Source: Taibaiella koreensis (lineage in GTDB: Bacteria; Bacteroidota; Bacteroidia; Chitinophagales; Chitinophagaceae). From it: DNA of 64,000 nucleotides. Location of the stretch: the NCBI RefSeq assembly GCF_003545715.1, contig NZ_QVNU01000004.1:434001-498000 (forward strand). Reading direction: 5' to 3'. The position numbers and the translations under genes were made by a program. Shown here one piece after another: positions 1 through 9,032 of this stretch; the first letter of the stretch is position 1, and the number at the start of each line of letters is the position of its first letter. The notes under the pieces were generated by a model that was given only the letters and a program-made list of their open reading frames with translations, was not told the origin of the DNA and searched no databases.

Positions 1-314
1 AGACCGATCCTGCTTATGCCGCTGCTATCCGGGACCTGTATACCACCGAAGAAAACCTGGTCAACCAATGGGTAGAAGACCTGGTTACCTCTCACATCGA
101 CAACAGCAAAGATGACTGGACCTTGTCGTTCAACAACATTACCTGGCAATTCTTTCCTATCGAGATCATTGCCCTGCTGGTATTAAGGGCAAAAAAGGGA
201 TTGGACAATAGCTTTATCAACAATCCGCTGATAGCGGAATTTCTGCCCTATATCGAAACAGGCGTTGCCGATACGGCTTTGCTGGACCATATCCGGGAGC
301 GTGTGAAGGCCTAA
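1..314 (+). CDS. Hypothetical protein, 5' end outside window
   Basis: The reading frame is open from the first complete codon (position 3) to the TAA at 312-314, so only the last ~103 residues are seen and the true start is outside the window. The visible part is acidic and helical-looking, with an aromatic/hydrophobic core (NITWQFFPIEIIALLVLRA) and no signal peptide or membrane segment. It lies directly upstream of tssF, where T6SSiii loci often carry effector or immunity genes. The C-terminal pattern (Trp/aromatic, 'IEIIALL', then 'LDNS') is vaguely like DUF1911/PoNi-type immunity proteins, but this cannot be confirmed from a fragment. Function unknown. Confidence 0.7.
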   Translation, partial: TDPAYAAAIRDLYTTEENLVNQWVEDLVTSHIDNSKDDWTLSFNNITWQFFPIEIIALLVLRAKKGLDNSFINNPLIAEFLPYIETGVADTALLDHIRERVKA

Positions 315-356
315 CCTTCAAGGGAAAACACCCTTTTCAAAATTTAAATCTTCCTT

Positions 357-379
357 AAGATTCAGGTAAGCTGAATCTT
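357..379. terminator. Hairpin between the first gene and tssF
   Basis: A perfect 9-bp inverted repeat (AAGATTCAG / CTGAATCTT) encloses a 5-nt loop, 43 bp after the upstream stop codon. There is no long T-tract after it, so it is either a weak terminator of the upstream gene or a leader hairpin of tssF. Confidence 0.4.
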
Positions 380-454
380 GATACTTTCGTAACGGATACC
401 GGATCATCGAACTTTTTGGGTGATCCGGTTTTATATGCTAACAATCGCTACGCT

Positions 455-2332
455 ATGAACATTGCTATCACCAATCAATTTACCAAGGAAGCGATCAAAG
501 CACGCATGCTGCAGCACGCGGCCAACCTGTGGGGCGTTAAGAATCCCGTAGCACTGGACCCATTTGTACGCCTGCTGATCGAGGCCTTCAGCACCGAGAT
601 CTATCGCGCTGCTAACGAGACACAGAATATCGAAGGCCGCATCCTCGACAAGATAGCCCGTATGCTGACCCCTAACCTGCTGACGATGCCTAAAGCGGCA
701 CATGCCGTGATGCAGGCCCAGCCGGTGGAACCCCTGCACTTGCTGCATCCTTATACGCACTTTACCTTGCAGAAGAGGATGACACATGGCTTTGGTGGTA
801 CACTCCGCAACGAAGAAGTGCAAATAGGCTTTACGCCTGTCGACCATACCTATATCGTCAAAGGCAAGCTGATGGTTATTGCCAACAGTTACCAGTTGTT
901 CTCGATCGACAACTCAGGCTTTAAACAACCTTTATACCGTACCGCCGAACCCTTACCCTGGGCTACCTGCTACCTGGGACTGCAGTTGCATACAGCAGTC
1001 GACAACCTTAAAGAAGTATCGCTTTATTTCGATTTCCCTTCTTACGAAAATATGACCTGGCTATACCAACTGCTGCCGCTGTGTACCATCAGCTGCCAGG
1101 GCAAGCCGGTCGAAGTGAAGGCGGGCCGGAACTATGTTCAGACCGAAGAGCTATCGCTTGAGCAGGAGATATTCCAGGATTATGACCTGATGCATAAAGT
1201 GGCAGAGGAGATCAAGAACCTGTACCAGCATAAGTTCATCACACTGGGCGACTGCCCGATAGACCGTAAGGCCGCGGGCTATCCCGAAGCCTTGCTGAGC
1301 CGCTTTGCACCCGAGCAACTATCAGCCAAAGTGCCCAAAGACCTAGTCTGGCTCGAGTTGAAGTTCCCGCCCAATTATGCCTACGATATCCTGGGTAATT
1401 GCTATGTGGCCATCAATGCTTTCCCTGCCCTCAACCGCAGCCTCATCAACAATACGTATAGCTATAAAGGCCTCAACAACATATTACCTCTTCGCACCGA
1501 GGTGCATGAACGCTTTATGACGGTGCAGCGTGTTACCGACGGCCATGGACGGCAATTCAGCGAAATTCCCTACAGCCGTTCTTCGCAGCACCAGAAAGGC
1601 TATTATTCCATTCGCCATGGCGGCGTCGAACGTTTCGACCAGCGTGCCGCGCAGGATATGGTGAATTACCTGCTGGAGCTTACCCGCGACGAGGTGGCCG
1701 CCTTTTCCTCCCTGGACCAAACCTTCATCCGTTCTTCGCTCGAAGGCCTGTCGCGACAGCTGCGCCAGATCCAGAACAAATCGGAACAGATCGATAAGTT
1801 CATCAAGCAGGCGCCCAGTTACCTGATCGTGGAGCCTTACGATCCCGAAGACAATATACAGGTGGAATATTGGGTGACCCATGGCGAAGAAGCCAACAAC
1901 ATTCGTAGCGGCACGCCCTTCCGCTGCCAGAACAGTCCCGATATCTCGGCGCAGGATATCCTGCTGCTGAGCGAAAGTACAGGCGGGCGGGAACAACTGC
2001 AGGCAGGCGAACGTCTCGATGCCTGCCGTTATGCCTTAAGCAGCCGCGACAGGCTCATTACCCAGGAGGACATACGCAATTTCTGTAAGGCCGAGTTGGG
2101 CAAAAAGCTGAAGGAGGTGCGCTTTACAAAAGGCCTGGCGCCATCGCCCCATCCTAAGCAAGGCTATATACGTACCCTAGACATCCACCTGGTCCCCTTC
2201 CAGTATGGTGAATTTTCGCAAGCCGAATGGGATCATGTAGCCCAGACCTTATTTACCAAGATACGCAACCTGAGCCCCGACGGCACCAATTTCCGTATCA
2301 TGCTCGACCATCCTCTGGCCAGCGCCTCATAA
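455..2332 (+). CDS. tssF: Type VI secretion baseplate subunit TssF
   Basis: TssF is the wedge protein of the T6SS baseplate; with TssE, TssG and TssK it makes the platform on which the contractile sheath assembles in the cytoplasm. The N-terminal pattern is typical of the family: LDPFVRLLIEAFSTEIYR, then 'RILDKIARMLTP'. The product is 625 residues, the usual size. The frame is open to a TTG at 416, but the ATG at 455 (MNIAITNQF) is the better start. The gene is alone on the plus strand, away from tssE and tssG of the same machine, which suggests rearrangement; upstream sequence is needed to see whether hcp/vgrG precede it. A hairpin terminator follows the stop. Confidence 0.9.
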   Translation: MNIAITNQFTKEAIKARMLQHAANLWGVKNPVALDPFVRLLIEAFSTEIYRAANETQNIEGRILDKIARMLTPNLLTMPKAAHAVMQAQPVEPLHLLHPYTHFTLQKRMTHGFGGTLRNEEVQIGFTPVDHTYIVKGKLMVIANSYQLFSIDNSGFKQPLYRTAEPLPWATCYLGLQLHTAVDNLKEVSLYFDFPSYENMTWLYQLLPLCTISCQGKPVEVKAGRNYVQTEELSLEQEIFQDYDLMHKVAEEIKNLYQHKFITLGDCPIDRKAAGYPEALLSRFAPEQLSAKVPKDLVWLELKFPPNYAYDILGNCYVAINAFPALNRSLINNTYSYKGLNNILPLRTEVHERFMTVQRVTDGHGRQFSEIPYSRSSQHQKGYYSIRHGGVERFDQRAAQDMVNYLLELTRDEVAAFSSLDQTFIRSSLEGLSRQLRQIQNKSEQIDKFIKQAPSYLIVEPYDPEDNIQVEYWVTHGEEANNIRSGTPFRCQNSPDISAQDILLLSESTGGREQLQAGERLDACRYALSSRDRLITQEDIRNFCKAELGKKLKEVRFTKGLAPSPHPKQGYIRTLDIHLVPFQYGEFSQAEWDHVAQTLFTKIRNLSPDGTNFRIMLDHPLASAS

Positions 2333-2342
2333 ATCAATTCAT

Positions 2343-2377
2343 AAAGGCTCCTGTTTATAAAGGAGCCTTTGTTTGTT
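2343..2377 (+). terminator. Rho-independent terminator of tssF
   Basis: A 10-bp perfect stem (AAAGGCTCCT / AGGAGCCTTT, 2343-2352 and 2361-2370) with an 8-nt loop is followed by a T-rich tail (GTTTGTTATT), 10 bp after the tssF stop codon. Confidence 0.8.
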
Positions 2378-2378
2378 A

Positions 2379-2582
2379 TTAGAGCAAACAATTTGCTGCC
2401 GGCGCGTTGCCCCTACTATCGCCAATTACCAAAGCAAATGCAATTGTACCGGTATAGTCGCCGGCGTTGGAATATTTCCAATGATCTGCCTGTAATATGA
2501 AGCCTGCTTTAACCGGATTCTTATCATGAACTTTTTGTTCAATTAGGCCTATACGCCATAGCGGTATTGGCACGGTCGGCAC
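2379..2582 (-). pseudogene. Remnant of a REP-associated tyrosine transposase (RAYT, IS200-like)
   Basis: The 67-codon minus-strand frame contains 'KVHDKNPVKAGFILQ' followed by 'WKYSNAGDY'. This matches the C-terminal signature of Y1-type RAYT proteins, whose usual form is KxxYIHxNPVxAG...WxYSSAxDY. The catalytic HUH and tyrosine parts, which lie N-terminal to this, are absent, so the gene is a 3' fragment and not functional. It sits between tssF and a type IX cargo gene, at a break in the T6SS locus. The rest of the 2,333-2,837 gap (about 500 bp) shows no gene. Confidence 0.7.
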
Positions 2583-2837
2583 GCCCGCGCCTGCAGGGAA
2601 TATAGATTTATTGCCCGATCACACTTAATCTAAATCCGGCACAGTTAACTCAGGATATAATCCACTTGCCAATTCTCCATTTTCCGGTTCCATTGAATGC
2701 CTTTTCTTTGTTTGGAAACACGATCTCAAAACACAAAAAAGACCACAATCCTTACCCAAAGCCTACTCGCATCTTCCTCTCACAGGCTGATGTGCAGGTA
2801 TCCACAAGCTTCTTCTTATTTTAAACATCAGACCTAC

Positions 2838-5108
2838 ATGAAAAAAAATCTATGGAGCTGTTTGCTCCTTTTAGGAGCGGTAACGGCCGCCCGGCCCTCC
2901 CATGCACAACAAGGCAAGTGGTATATGCCGCCTTACCATTATGATATGAGCACAGCGTCACCCACTCCTGCAGCGACAACAAGTAACTTTAATGGCGCAC
3001 AATCTGTTTATAAGCCGGATGGCAGCCTTCTATTTTACATCAATAATACTGCGGTCTACTCCAGCTCAGGTACCCTTACCTGTTACCTCCCCACTTATTA
3101 TTCGGGCGATGAATATTTTGGCACAGCGTATCAGCTGGGCTCATTGTATCCTAAAATGATTGTGGTTCCGGTACCTTCCGTATGTGATAAATATTATGTC
3201 ATCTACGCCTTATACGGACCTTTAGGCGCTTCTTCTGTATTTTCGGCGATCATCAATGTATCTTCGGGCCAGCCACAGCTCGATCCCTCCGGCCTGACCG
3301 ATGTACCCCAGGGTTCCGGCTTTCTTTGGGTACCGGGTGGGCATAAGAATCCCACAAGGATCTGCACCGGCGGTACCTTCGCCGTTTCAAAAACCATCAA
3401 CGGCATCAATGAACGTTACCTGTTCGGATATGAAAGCGGCAAGCTGAACAAATACAAGATATCGGCTACCGGCATCAACTACGCATCGGTTACCATCGAT
3501 TTTGCCAACCCTTTTGACAATTACTATCCGCCGAGCATAGAGCTGTCGGCCGACCAACAATATATTGCTACCTGCCCCGGCTCAAGCGACACCAAGCTTT
3601 ACCAGGCACAGCTGCAGGCAAACTATGAACCCAATGGCAGTCCTGTTTCTACCAGCTTAGGCTATCGCCCGGTAGGTATGCAGTATGATGCAACTTCATC
3701 TTATCTTTTTGTAACCGGGGGTACTGCAGGCGTGAGCTGGCATAGCGCTGCTAATCTCAGCACAGGGGCCTTTACCACTATCAGCGGCAGCAGCAGCTAT
3801 GCCGGCTCTTCACTGGAAATGGGCAAGACCGGTAATATTTACGCCATACAGCAGAGCCCCCACAGTCTGGCCTATATCAGCACCACTATGCCATCACCTT
3901 CCATTACGACAACCGGCATTACGGTCAATAGTACTTATGGCCCCAACTCCGGCGGATGGGGTCTGCCTGGCCAGATAGACGGAGAAGACTACAGCTATTT
4001 TGGATCGGTGCCGCAGTCGGTAACCAATTATAATGTAAATGGTGTACCTCCCGGTAATACTCCGCCATCGTTCCTGAACGTATATACCTGTTCCGATATC
4101 ACGCTGAACAATACAAGTACCGGAACACCATCCTATTCATACACCCTGCTGATACAAAGCTGTGATGCTACAGGTACGGCACTGACCGGATCGGGCACCC
4201 TTGCCTATTTTGTTTCCATGGTGCACATTCCCGCATCAACTATTGATCTGAAGAACTTACCTTACACTTCAGGCGCCCAAACGACATGGCTGGCTGACCC
4301 TGCTCATATAGGCTATTACAAAGTCTCCTTCAAGACACATAATGAATGTGGCAACACCACACCGTACAAGGTGATCTATCTCAAGCTCAATGCGCCTCCT
4401 TCGGCCGCTACGATCAATCTCCAGATCAATAACGGCAATACCGGTATTCCCTGTATGAATAAAACCATCAGTACCGCTTGTCCAACAGGCATTTACTCCG
4501 GCTCCTATAATATAGGTGCGCCAGGTACTACTTTTGGATCGAATAATATCGCTTCGTATAGCAGGAAAATTGAAGAAGTGGATTGCAGCAACGGGAATGT
4601 CCTCTCTCTTTTGTATGAAGATGCCGTCCCCGTTACGGCCAACGGATCAGGCGCCGCGACAGGCCTGGCATTTAATGCTATACCAATTGGCGGAACACCT
4701 GGCTACTTTGCCACCCACCCTGTTCTGGGCAAGTGTTACAAGTTCACGCTTACGACATACAATGCCTGCTCCAATGCTTCAGACTGGTCTTACTTTAAGA
4801 TAGACGGGTATTACCGTCCCGGTCCAACAGGCATCGATAACAAGACAGCCAATGACTATGCCGTTTCTGTTTATCCTGTTCCCGCAGAAGACCTGGTCAA
4901 TTTTGAATTTACGCTTAAAGATGCTCAGTCGGCAAGTGTAGAGATCTATGATGTACAGGGCAGGTTACAGCTCCGTGAGATGAATATCCTAAAGGGAGCT
5001 GGTAAAAATCAGCAATCCGTAAATGTCAGCGGTCTTTCATCCGGCTTGTACATTTACAAGCTTCATATCGGCAGCGAGGTCATTACCGGCCGGATATCGA
5101 AACGCTAA
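2838..5108 (+). CDS. Secreted protein with type IX sorting domain
   Basis: The frame is open from 2697, but the ATG at 2838 begins a clear signal peptide (MKKNLWSCLLLLGAVTAA, cleavage near AQQ), so this start is preferred; the product is 756 residues. The middle (~150-430) reads as repeated beta-strands with Gly/Asn/Ser turns, compatible with a beta-propeller. The last ~80 residues are a type IX C-terminal sorting domain: 'YAVSVYPVPAEDLVNFEF', then 'VEIYDVQGRLQ', 'VNVSGLSSGLYIYKL' and a basic end. Such domains direct export through the T9SS and attachment to the cell surface. There is no recognisable enzyme motif, so the substrate or role is unknown. A strong hairpin follows. Confidence 0.85.
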   Translation: MKKNLWSCLLLLGAVTAARPSHAQQGKWYMPPYHYDMSTASPTPAATTSNFNGAQSVYKPDGSLLFYINNTAVYSSSGTLTCYLPTYYSGDEYFGTAYQLGSLYPKMIVVPVPSVCDKYYVIYALYGPLGASSVFSAIINVSSGQPQLDPSGLTDVPQGSGFLWVPGGHKNPTRICTGGTFAVSKTINGINERYLFGYESGKLNKYKISATGINYASVTIDFANPFDNYYPPSIELSADQQYIATCPGSSDTKLYQAQLQANYEPNGSPVSTSLGYRPVGMQYDATSSYLFVTGGTAGVSWHSAANLSTGAFTTISGSSSYAGSSLEMGKTGNIYAIQQSPHSLAYISTTMPSPSITTTGITVNSTYGPNSGGWGLPGQIDGEDYSYFGSVPQSVTNYNVNGVPPGNTPPSFLNVYTCSDITLNNTSTGTPSYSYTLLIQSCDATGTALTGSGTLAYFVSMVHIPASTIDLKNLPYTSGAQTTWLADPAHIGYYKVSFKTHNECGNTTPYKVIYLKLNAPPSAATINLQINNGNTGIPCMNKTISTACPTGIYSGSYNIGAPGTTFGSNNIASYSRKIEEVDCSNGNVLSLLYEDAVPVTANGSGAATGLAFNAIPIGGTPGYFATHPVLGKCYKFTLTTYNACSNASDWSYFKIDGYYRPGPTGIDNKTANDYAVSVYPVPAEDLVNFEFTLKDAQSASVEIYDVQGRLQLREMNILKGAGKNQQSVNVSGLSSGLYIYKLHIGSEVITGRISKR

Positions 5109-5148
5109 TCTGTTTTAGATTTCAACATGCCCCAAGGGCTGTTACAGG

Positions 5149-5189
5149 ATGCAGTACCCCAAAATTGTCTCAATTTTGGGGTACTGCAT
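5149..5189. terminator. Perfect 19-bp inverted repeat, likely terminator
   Basis: Two 19-bp arms (5149-5167 and 5171-5189) are exact reverse complements around a 3-nt TCT loop. The hairpin starts 41 bp after the stop of the type IX cargo gene and lies downstream of the convergent SUKH gene, so it could serve both strands. No T-tract follows on the plus strand. Confidence 0.6.
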
Positions 5190-5259
5190 TTGTTGGCTTC
5201 CAAAATATTACACGGCACCGCGGGCGGTACGGCAAAACAAGTCGACCCGTAGCGACCAC

Positions 5260-5904
5260 CTACTTCTTGCTTTCCAGCTCCCGCTTCGCCTTCAAATAAG
5301 TTTTCAGATCGATCTCTCCCCTGTCCCTTGCCTGTTGTAGCTGTGCCAATTGTTTCCGGAGGTTAGCTGTCTCGTTTAACGGCTGGTCCGGCGGCGCTGC
5401 CCGGGCATATAGCTCGGCTTCAATATCCGTCGTCTTGCTTAGCACCTCTTCGAGAGAATCGCCGAGTATCACCGCCTCTTCTGCAAAAGGATTTCCGGAG
5501 GCAACGGCTATAACGGAAGGGTTATCTGGCATCCTGAAATCGTAGGCGTAAAAAATGCCGCCGCCATTGAACGCTATAGGCAGGAAATAAGGCAGATATT
5601 GAGGGAAGCCATAAGCAAAATAATAAGACCTGATCTCGTCCAGGCCAAAAAAGCCGAACTCCCTTTCACCATTGACGATGGTACCGCCATTAGCGTAACG
5701 CAACAGCTGCAATAGCTCTTCAGGCAGGGAAAGTACCGTAGGGATGTACAGCGCGGGATTGTTTACAAATTGCGGGTACAAGGTGGCTATACCCGGGTAA
5801 CGTTCCAGCTCCTCTTCCGAAAGCGGCCGTGTAAAGAAATCCGGGCCAGGTGTTTCAGTTAATCCTTCCTGCTTTGAATGGAATGTAAGCTTATCATACC
5901 ACAT
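5260..5904 (-). CDS. SMI1/KNR4 (SUKH)-family protein with C-terminal SHOCT-like helix pair
   Basis: The 214-residue product has the SUKH fold pattern: 'LPEELLQLLRYANGG', then 'FGFFGLDEIRSYYFAYGF' and 'LPIAFNGGGIFYAYDFR', ending in a 'VIAVASGNPF' strand. Many SUKH proteins are immunity proteins against polymorphic toxins. The last ~35 residues (LRKQLAQLQQARDRGEIDLK) look like a SHOCT domain, a short oligomerisation helix pair. The gene lies next to tssK in the T6SS locus, but no toxin gene is adjacent, so it may be an orphan immunity gene. The fold assignment is from motif reading; the immunity role is inferred. Confidence 0.75.
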   Translation of the reverse strand: MWYDKLTFHSKQEGLTETPGPDFFTRPLSEEELERYPGIATLYPQFVNNPALYIPTVLSLPEELLQLLRYANGGTIVNGEREFGFFGLDEIRSYYFAYGFPQYLPYFLPIAFNGGGIFYAYDFRMPDNPSVIAVASGNPFAEEAVILGDSLEEVLSKTTDIEAELYARAAPPDQPLNETANLRKQLAQLQQARDRGEIDLKTYLKAKRELESKK

Positions 5905-5980
5905 AGGCCGATCTTTACAACAACGGCGCCAAGAAGCATCTTAGCGCCGTTAGGAGAAAAAAATATAGTATCGCTATAGT

Positions 5981-7147
5981 TTAGTCCAGGATATTCCAGC
6001 CTTTGCGATCCTTCGTTACTTTCGACAGCACTTCTTCTTTCACCACGATGTTCTCCTTACGCAGGCCGATGTATTCGAGCGTATTGAGCTTGCGCCATAT
6101 GGTGAGTATATGCCGCAGCATATCTTCTATGGCAGCAAAGTAGGCGCCGTTACTGTAGTGGTCGTAATTGATCTCGATCACCTCCGACAGCTTGTTGGAG
6201 AAGATAACAGGCGTGATATCGCTCCATTCGAAAAAATAATTCAGCATTTCTTCCTTCTCGCTTTCCGGTAAGGACTGGATAAAGGAGAAGAGATAGTTGG
6301 CCAGCTGGGCCATAGCATCGACCAGGTACACCGGCGGCTGCTGGTGCACAATATTCCGCAGGTTGAAATAATGCGCTGCGCAGTAGTGGAGCACCGACTG
6401 GCAGGTTTGCTTAATGTTCTGCGCTACCGTCGATTTCTGGTTTTTGTAATTGATCTTTTGAATGATCTGCAGCGAAATATTCTGAATATCGCTCAGGTAT
6501 TGGGTAATGTCGCGGTAGTACTTTACCAGCCGTTCGCTGCTCATTACCGTAGTGCAGGGTGGAATAAAATTCTCGTCTTTATAGAATTCATTGCCGCTCT
6601 TGCGTATACGCCCGATCACCAGGTGATAGGCGCCAAGCTCGGCTGTATTGATGCTGTTGGCATGGGCTACCTGCACTGTGTAGCGGGGTTGTGTATACGG
6701 CTGCCTGATGGGGATCTCCTCAGGATCGGGATTGCCATACATTACTTTTTCAAACAGGTTAACGACCATGATCACGTAGAAGTATTCCGTGTCGCGGCTC
6801 TCCAACTCCTGCCCGTCTTCTTCTTCCAGCACATCCGACAGGCGTATATATTCCTTAAGGCTCTCCTGGGCAATTTGTATCCGTACACCGCCTGGGGTAA
6901 GGGCCTGGCAATAGTTGATGGTGATCTGGAGCTGGTTGGTCGTCGTTTTGCTCACAACATAATCGCTTAGCTGCGCGCCGCTGCCGGCAAGCGGTGGCAG
7001 CAACCCGAAATTGATACGATTCACACCCAATGAGGCGGTGTCCCGTACCTGGTCGATGAGGAAATTTTCGGTATCAATAAAATGTTCCTTATTCACCTTC
7101 ATCCCATCGGCCCAGTTAACGGCAAGGTATTTCTGAGGTATAATCAT
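5981..7147 (-). CDS. tssK: Type VI secretion baseplate subunit TssK (Bacteroidota type)
   Basis: TssK is the trimeric baseplate protein that docks the wedge complex onto the membrane complex. The 388-residue product begins MIIPQKYLAVNWADGMKV and then 'NKEHFIDTENFLIDQV', the usual TssK opening (start of a shell-like domain) in T6SSiii loci. The frame is open further upstream to 7303, but that extension overlaps tssN and is low-complexity, so the ATG at 7147 is chosen. It is the last gene of tssG-tssN-tssK; the tssN stop codon is 3 nt away, showing tight translational coupling. Confidence 0.88.
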   Translation of the reverse strand: MIIPQKYLAVNWADGMKVNKEHFIDTENFLIDQVRDTASLGVNRINFGLLPPLAGSGAQLSDYVVSKTTTNQLQITINYCQALTPGGVRIQIAQESLKEYIRLSDVLEEEDGQELESRDTEYFYVIMVVNLFEKVMYGNPDPEEIPIRQPYTQPRYTVQVAHANSINTAELGAYHLVIGRIRKSGNEFYKDENFIPPCTTVMSSERLVKYYRDITQYLSDIQNISLQIIQKINYKNQKSTVAQNIKQTCQSVLHYCAAHYFNLRNIVHQQPPVYLVDAMAQLANYLFSFIQSLPESEKEEMLNYFFEWSDITPVIFSNKLSEVIEINYDHYSNGAYFAAIEDMLRHILTIWRKLNTLEYIGLRKENIVVKEEVLSKVTKDRKGWNILD

Positions 7148-7149
7148 GG

Positions 7150-8052
7150 TTAGTTGTTTTGACTGGCTACTCTGTGAAAATATTCTTCCTGGTGCTCCAC
7201 CACCCGTTTGGAGGTGATGGTAACATGCTCTTCTATCTTGTTCTGCGCTATGGTCTGATCGGGATCCAGCAGACGGCGGCGATGGAAGAACGACCGCTTG
7301 CAATAGAAGACCCAGCCATGCATATCGCCGTCGTCCCTGGCATAAATAATGGCTGAATTGGGGAATTTATAATTGTAATCATCTATAAACTTACGGAACC
7401 AATCACCAAAGGTGATATCGGCCGGCGCCTTGGCCTTTACCCGCAGGCGATCTACGTCGTCGGGCTGGCGGCTGAACTCCAGCTCCAGCACCATGAGCTT
7501 ATTGAAATCGAGACCGTCAAAATTGATCTCATCCACGTTGCCCCTGGGGTATTGCCACACTTTGTATATCTCGAAGGGTATGGCGATAAAGGCTGCATAA
7601 GTCCAGTAAAAAACCAGTGGCAGGAAAAAGGCCAGTAAGGATGTGGCACCGATATAACCGTTGTGGGCATCGTTGAACAGGTTGTACACGACTGCAAACA
7701 GGTAGCCTCCGAGTGTTACGATCACCAGCATTACCGATAGCTGCATCACAAGCTTATATTGCTGCACATCTTTTCGGATATACTTATCATAAAAATGGAC
7801 GAAAGCCACACCCAGCAATAGGTAGATCACCTGGGCAATCATATAGTACCAGGGTGCAAAGGTAGATTGTACCAGGCCAAACAAGCCAGGAATGGCCATT
7901 ACGAGGCTATACAGCAGCACAAATACGATCAGCTTGCGGTTACTCAGTAGCTGATTCTTCTTTTTCATGACCACCATGAGGCTGCCTACGATAAGGACAA
8001 TCAGCGGCATCAGGAGGTATTGTAGAAAAATAGTTTTCAAACTCATAGTCAT
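7150..8052 (-). CDS. tssN: Type VI secretion inner-membrane protein TssN
   Basis: TssN is specific to Bacteroidota T6SSiii and is thought to be part of the envelope complex that replaces TssJLM. The 300-residue product has five hydrophobic segments in its first ~170 residues (e.g. 'YLLMPLIVLIVGSLMVVM' and 'YYMIAQVIYLLLGVAFV'), then a soluble cytoplasmic domain of ~130 residues with 'DITFGDWFRKFIDDYNYKFP'. Two close ATG codons (8052 and 8046) could both be the start. The gene lies between tssG and tssK with gaps of a few bases. Confidence 0.87.
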   Translation of the reverse strand: MTMSLKTIFLQYLLMPLIVLIVGSLMVVMKKKNQLLSNRKLIVFVLLYSLVMAIPGLFGLVQSTFAPWYYMIAQVIYLLLGVAFVHFYDKYIRKDVQQYKLVMQLSVMLVIVTLGGYLFAVVYNLFNDAHNGYIGATSLLAFFLPLVFYWTYAAFIAIPFEIYKVWQYPRGNVDEINFDGLDFNKLMVLELEFSRQPDDVDRLRVKAKAPADITFGDWFRKFIDDYNYKFPNSAIIYARDDGDMHGWVFYCKRSFFHRRRLLDPDQTIAQNKIEEHVTITSKRVVEHQEEYFHRVASQNN

Positions 8053-8058
8053 AGCGGG

Positions 8059-8973
8059 CTACAGATAAAAGGTGTACCCCAGGCGTCCCGAAGCAGCATC
8101 GGGAAGCAGGGCTGTTTGTGGTACAGGTTCAGATTGAATAAAATAGCTTACAAAAATATTGGCCGGGACAAAATGCTCGCAAAGAATATCGAGCAGCTGG
8201 GTAAAACCCGATTGCGGCAGCACCGATATTGTAAGATACTCCGGCACCGGTCCGATATGGATATCCCAGCCAAACATGCCGTCGTACTGGTTGCCCGAAA
8301 AATTGCTGTCGATGCCCAGGGCCGCTTTACCAACTGTAAAACTGTCAAGCACCTCATCAATCCTGCCCGAGACATAATTTTCTTTTATCGTGACAGGAAA
8401 GCCGGTAAGAAAAGCCATACATTTTTCGGTCCACTCACGGTTGCCTCTTACTTCGTTCAGGATGGGAAGAATATAAATGAAGCTCAACGCAGTACTGTAG
8501 GGCAATTTGCTGATCACCGGCCAGCCTTGCTCAAAAAGACGGTACAGGTTATCATAGCTGCCTTTCTTTTCGTACATCAGTTCCAGCATCAGCGCCTGCA
8601 TTTCCAGGTAAGGCGCTTCCTGCTCAAAGGGCTTGAAGAAAGTACGGGCCTCCCTTTCCTTTTTGCGCTGGACCTTGATCTCCTCTACGATCTCGTCCTG
8701 GCTCTTACCCAGTCCGCCAAGCGTAGGCGGATGAAATACGTTTTCGGGCACAGCTTCGTAGATGCTCTGCCGGAAACTTTGCAATACGGTATATTTATCA
8801 AGATTGTACTGGCTAATGTCTTCGTAGCTCCGGTATACATCCTTGGTATGGGTTCGGGGCGTACTGCCGAGCCGGTCGATAATGATCTTGCTTACATCCT
8901 GCTCCTCGGCCAGCAATTGCGTTGCAATCACTTCGGCCTTGAAATCGGCTGCCATTTTCTGAAGGATGTTCAT
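8059..8973 (-). CDS. tssG: Type VI secretion baseplate subunit TssG
   Basis: TssG is a baseplate wedge subunit that binds TssF and TssE. The 304-residue product has the TssG pattern 'REARTFFKPFEQEAPYLEMQ' near residue 110 and 'LPILNEVRGN' later, and it ends with a beta-rich domain. It is the first gene of the minus-strand operon tssG-tssN-tssK. A TAnnTTTG box (TACTTTTG) lies 52 bp upstream of its ATG. Divergence of this subunit among phyla is large, so the call rests on these motifs plus position in the operon. Confidence 0.85.
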   Translation of the reverse strand: MNILQKMAADFKAEVIATQLLAEEQDVSKIIIDRLGSTPRTHTKDVYRSYEDISQYNLDKYTVLQSFRQSIYEAVPENVFHPPTLGGLGKSQDEIVEEIKVQRKKEREARTFFKPFEQEAPYLEMQALMLELMYEKKGSYDNLYRLFEQGWPVISKLPYSTALSFIYILPILNEVRGNREWTEKCMAFLTGFPVTIKENYVSGRIDEVLDSFTVGKAALGIDSNFSGNQYDGMFGWDIHIGPVPEYLTISVLPQSGFTQLLDILCEHFVPANIFVSYFIQSEPVPQTALLPDAASGRLGYTFYL

Positions 8974-9024
8974 GCGGTCAACAAGGGTTCAGGATGATGT
9001 TTGGATAGGCCGGATACCCTGCTG

Positions 9025-9032
9025 CAAAAGTA
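9025..9032 (-). promoter_or_regulatory. Bacteroidota -7 box for tssG-tssN-tssK
   Basis: On the minus strand the sequence reads TACTTTTG, an exact match to the TAnnTTTG -7 consensus used by the Bacteroidota primary sigma factor. It lies 52 bp upstream of the tssG start codon. No clear TTTG -33 element is seen at the usual distance. Confidence 0.55.

Noticed and set aside
8116-8997. 293-codon plus-strand frame opposite tssG
   Set aside because: tssG has family motifs and operon context; this frame reads as low-complexity His/Arg-rich sequence.
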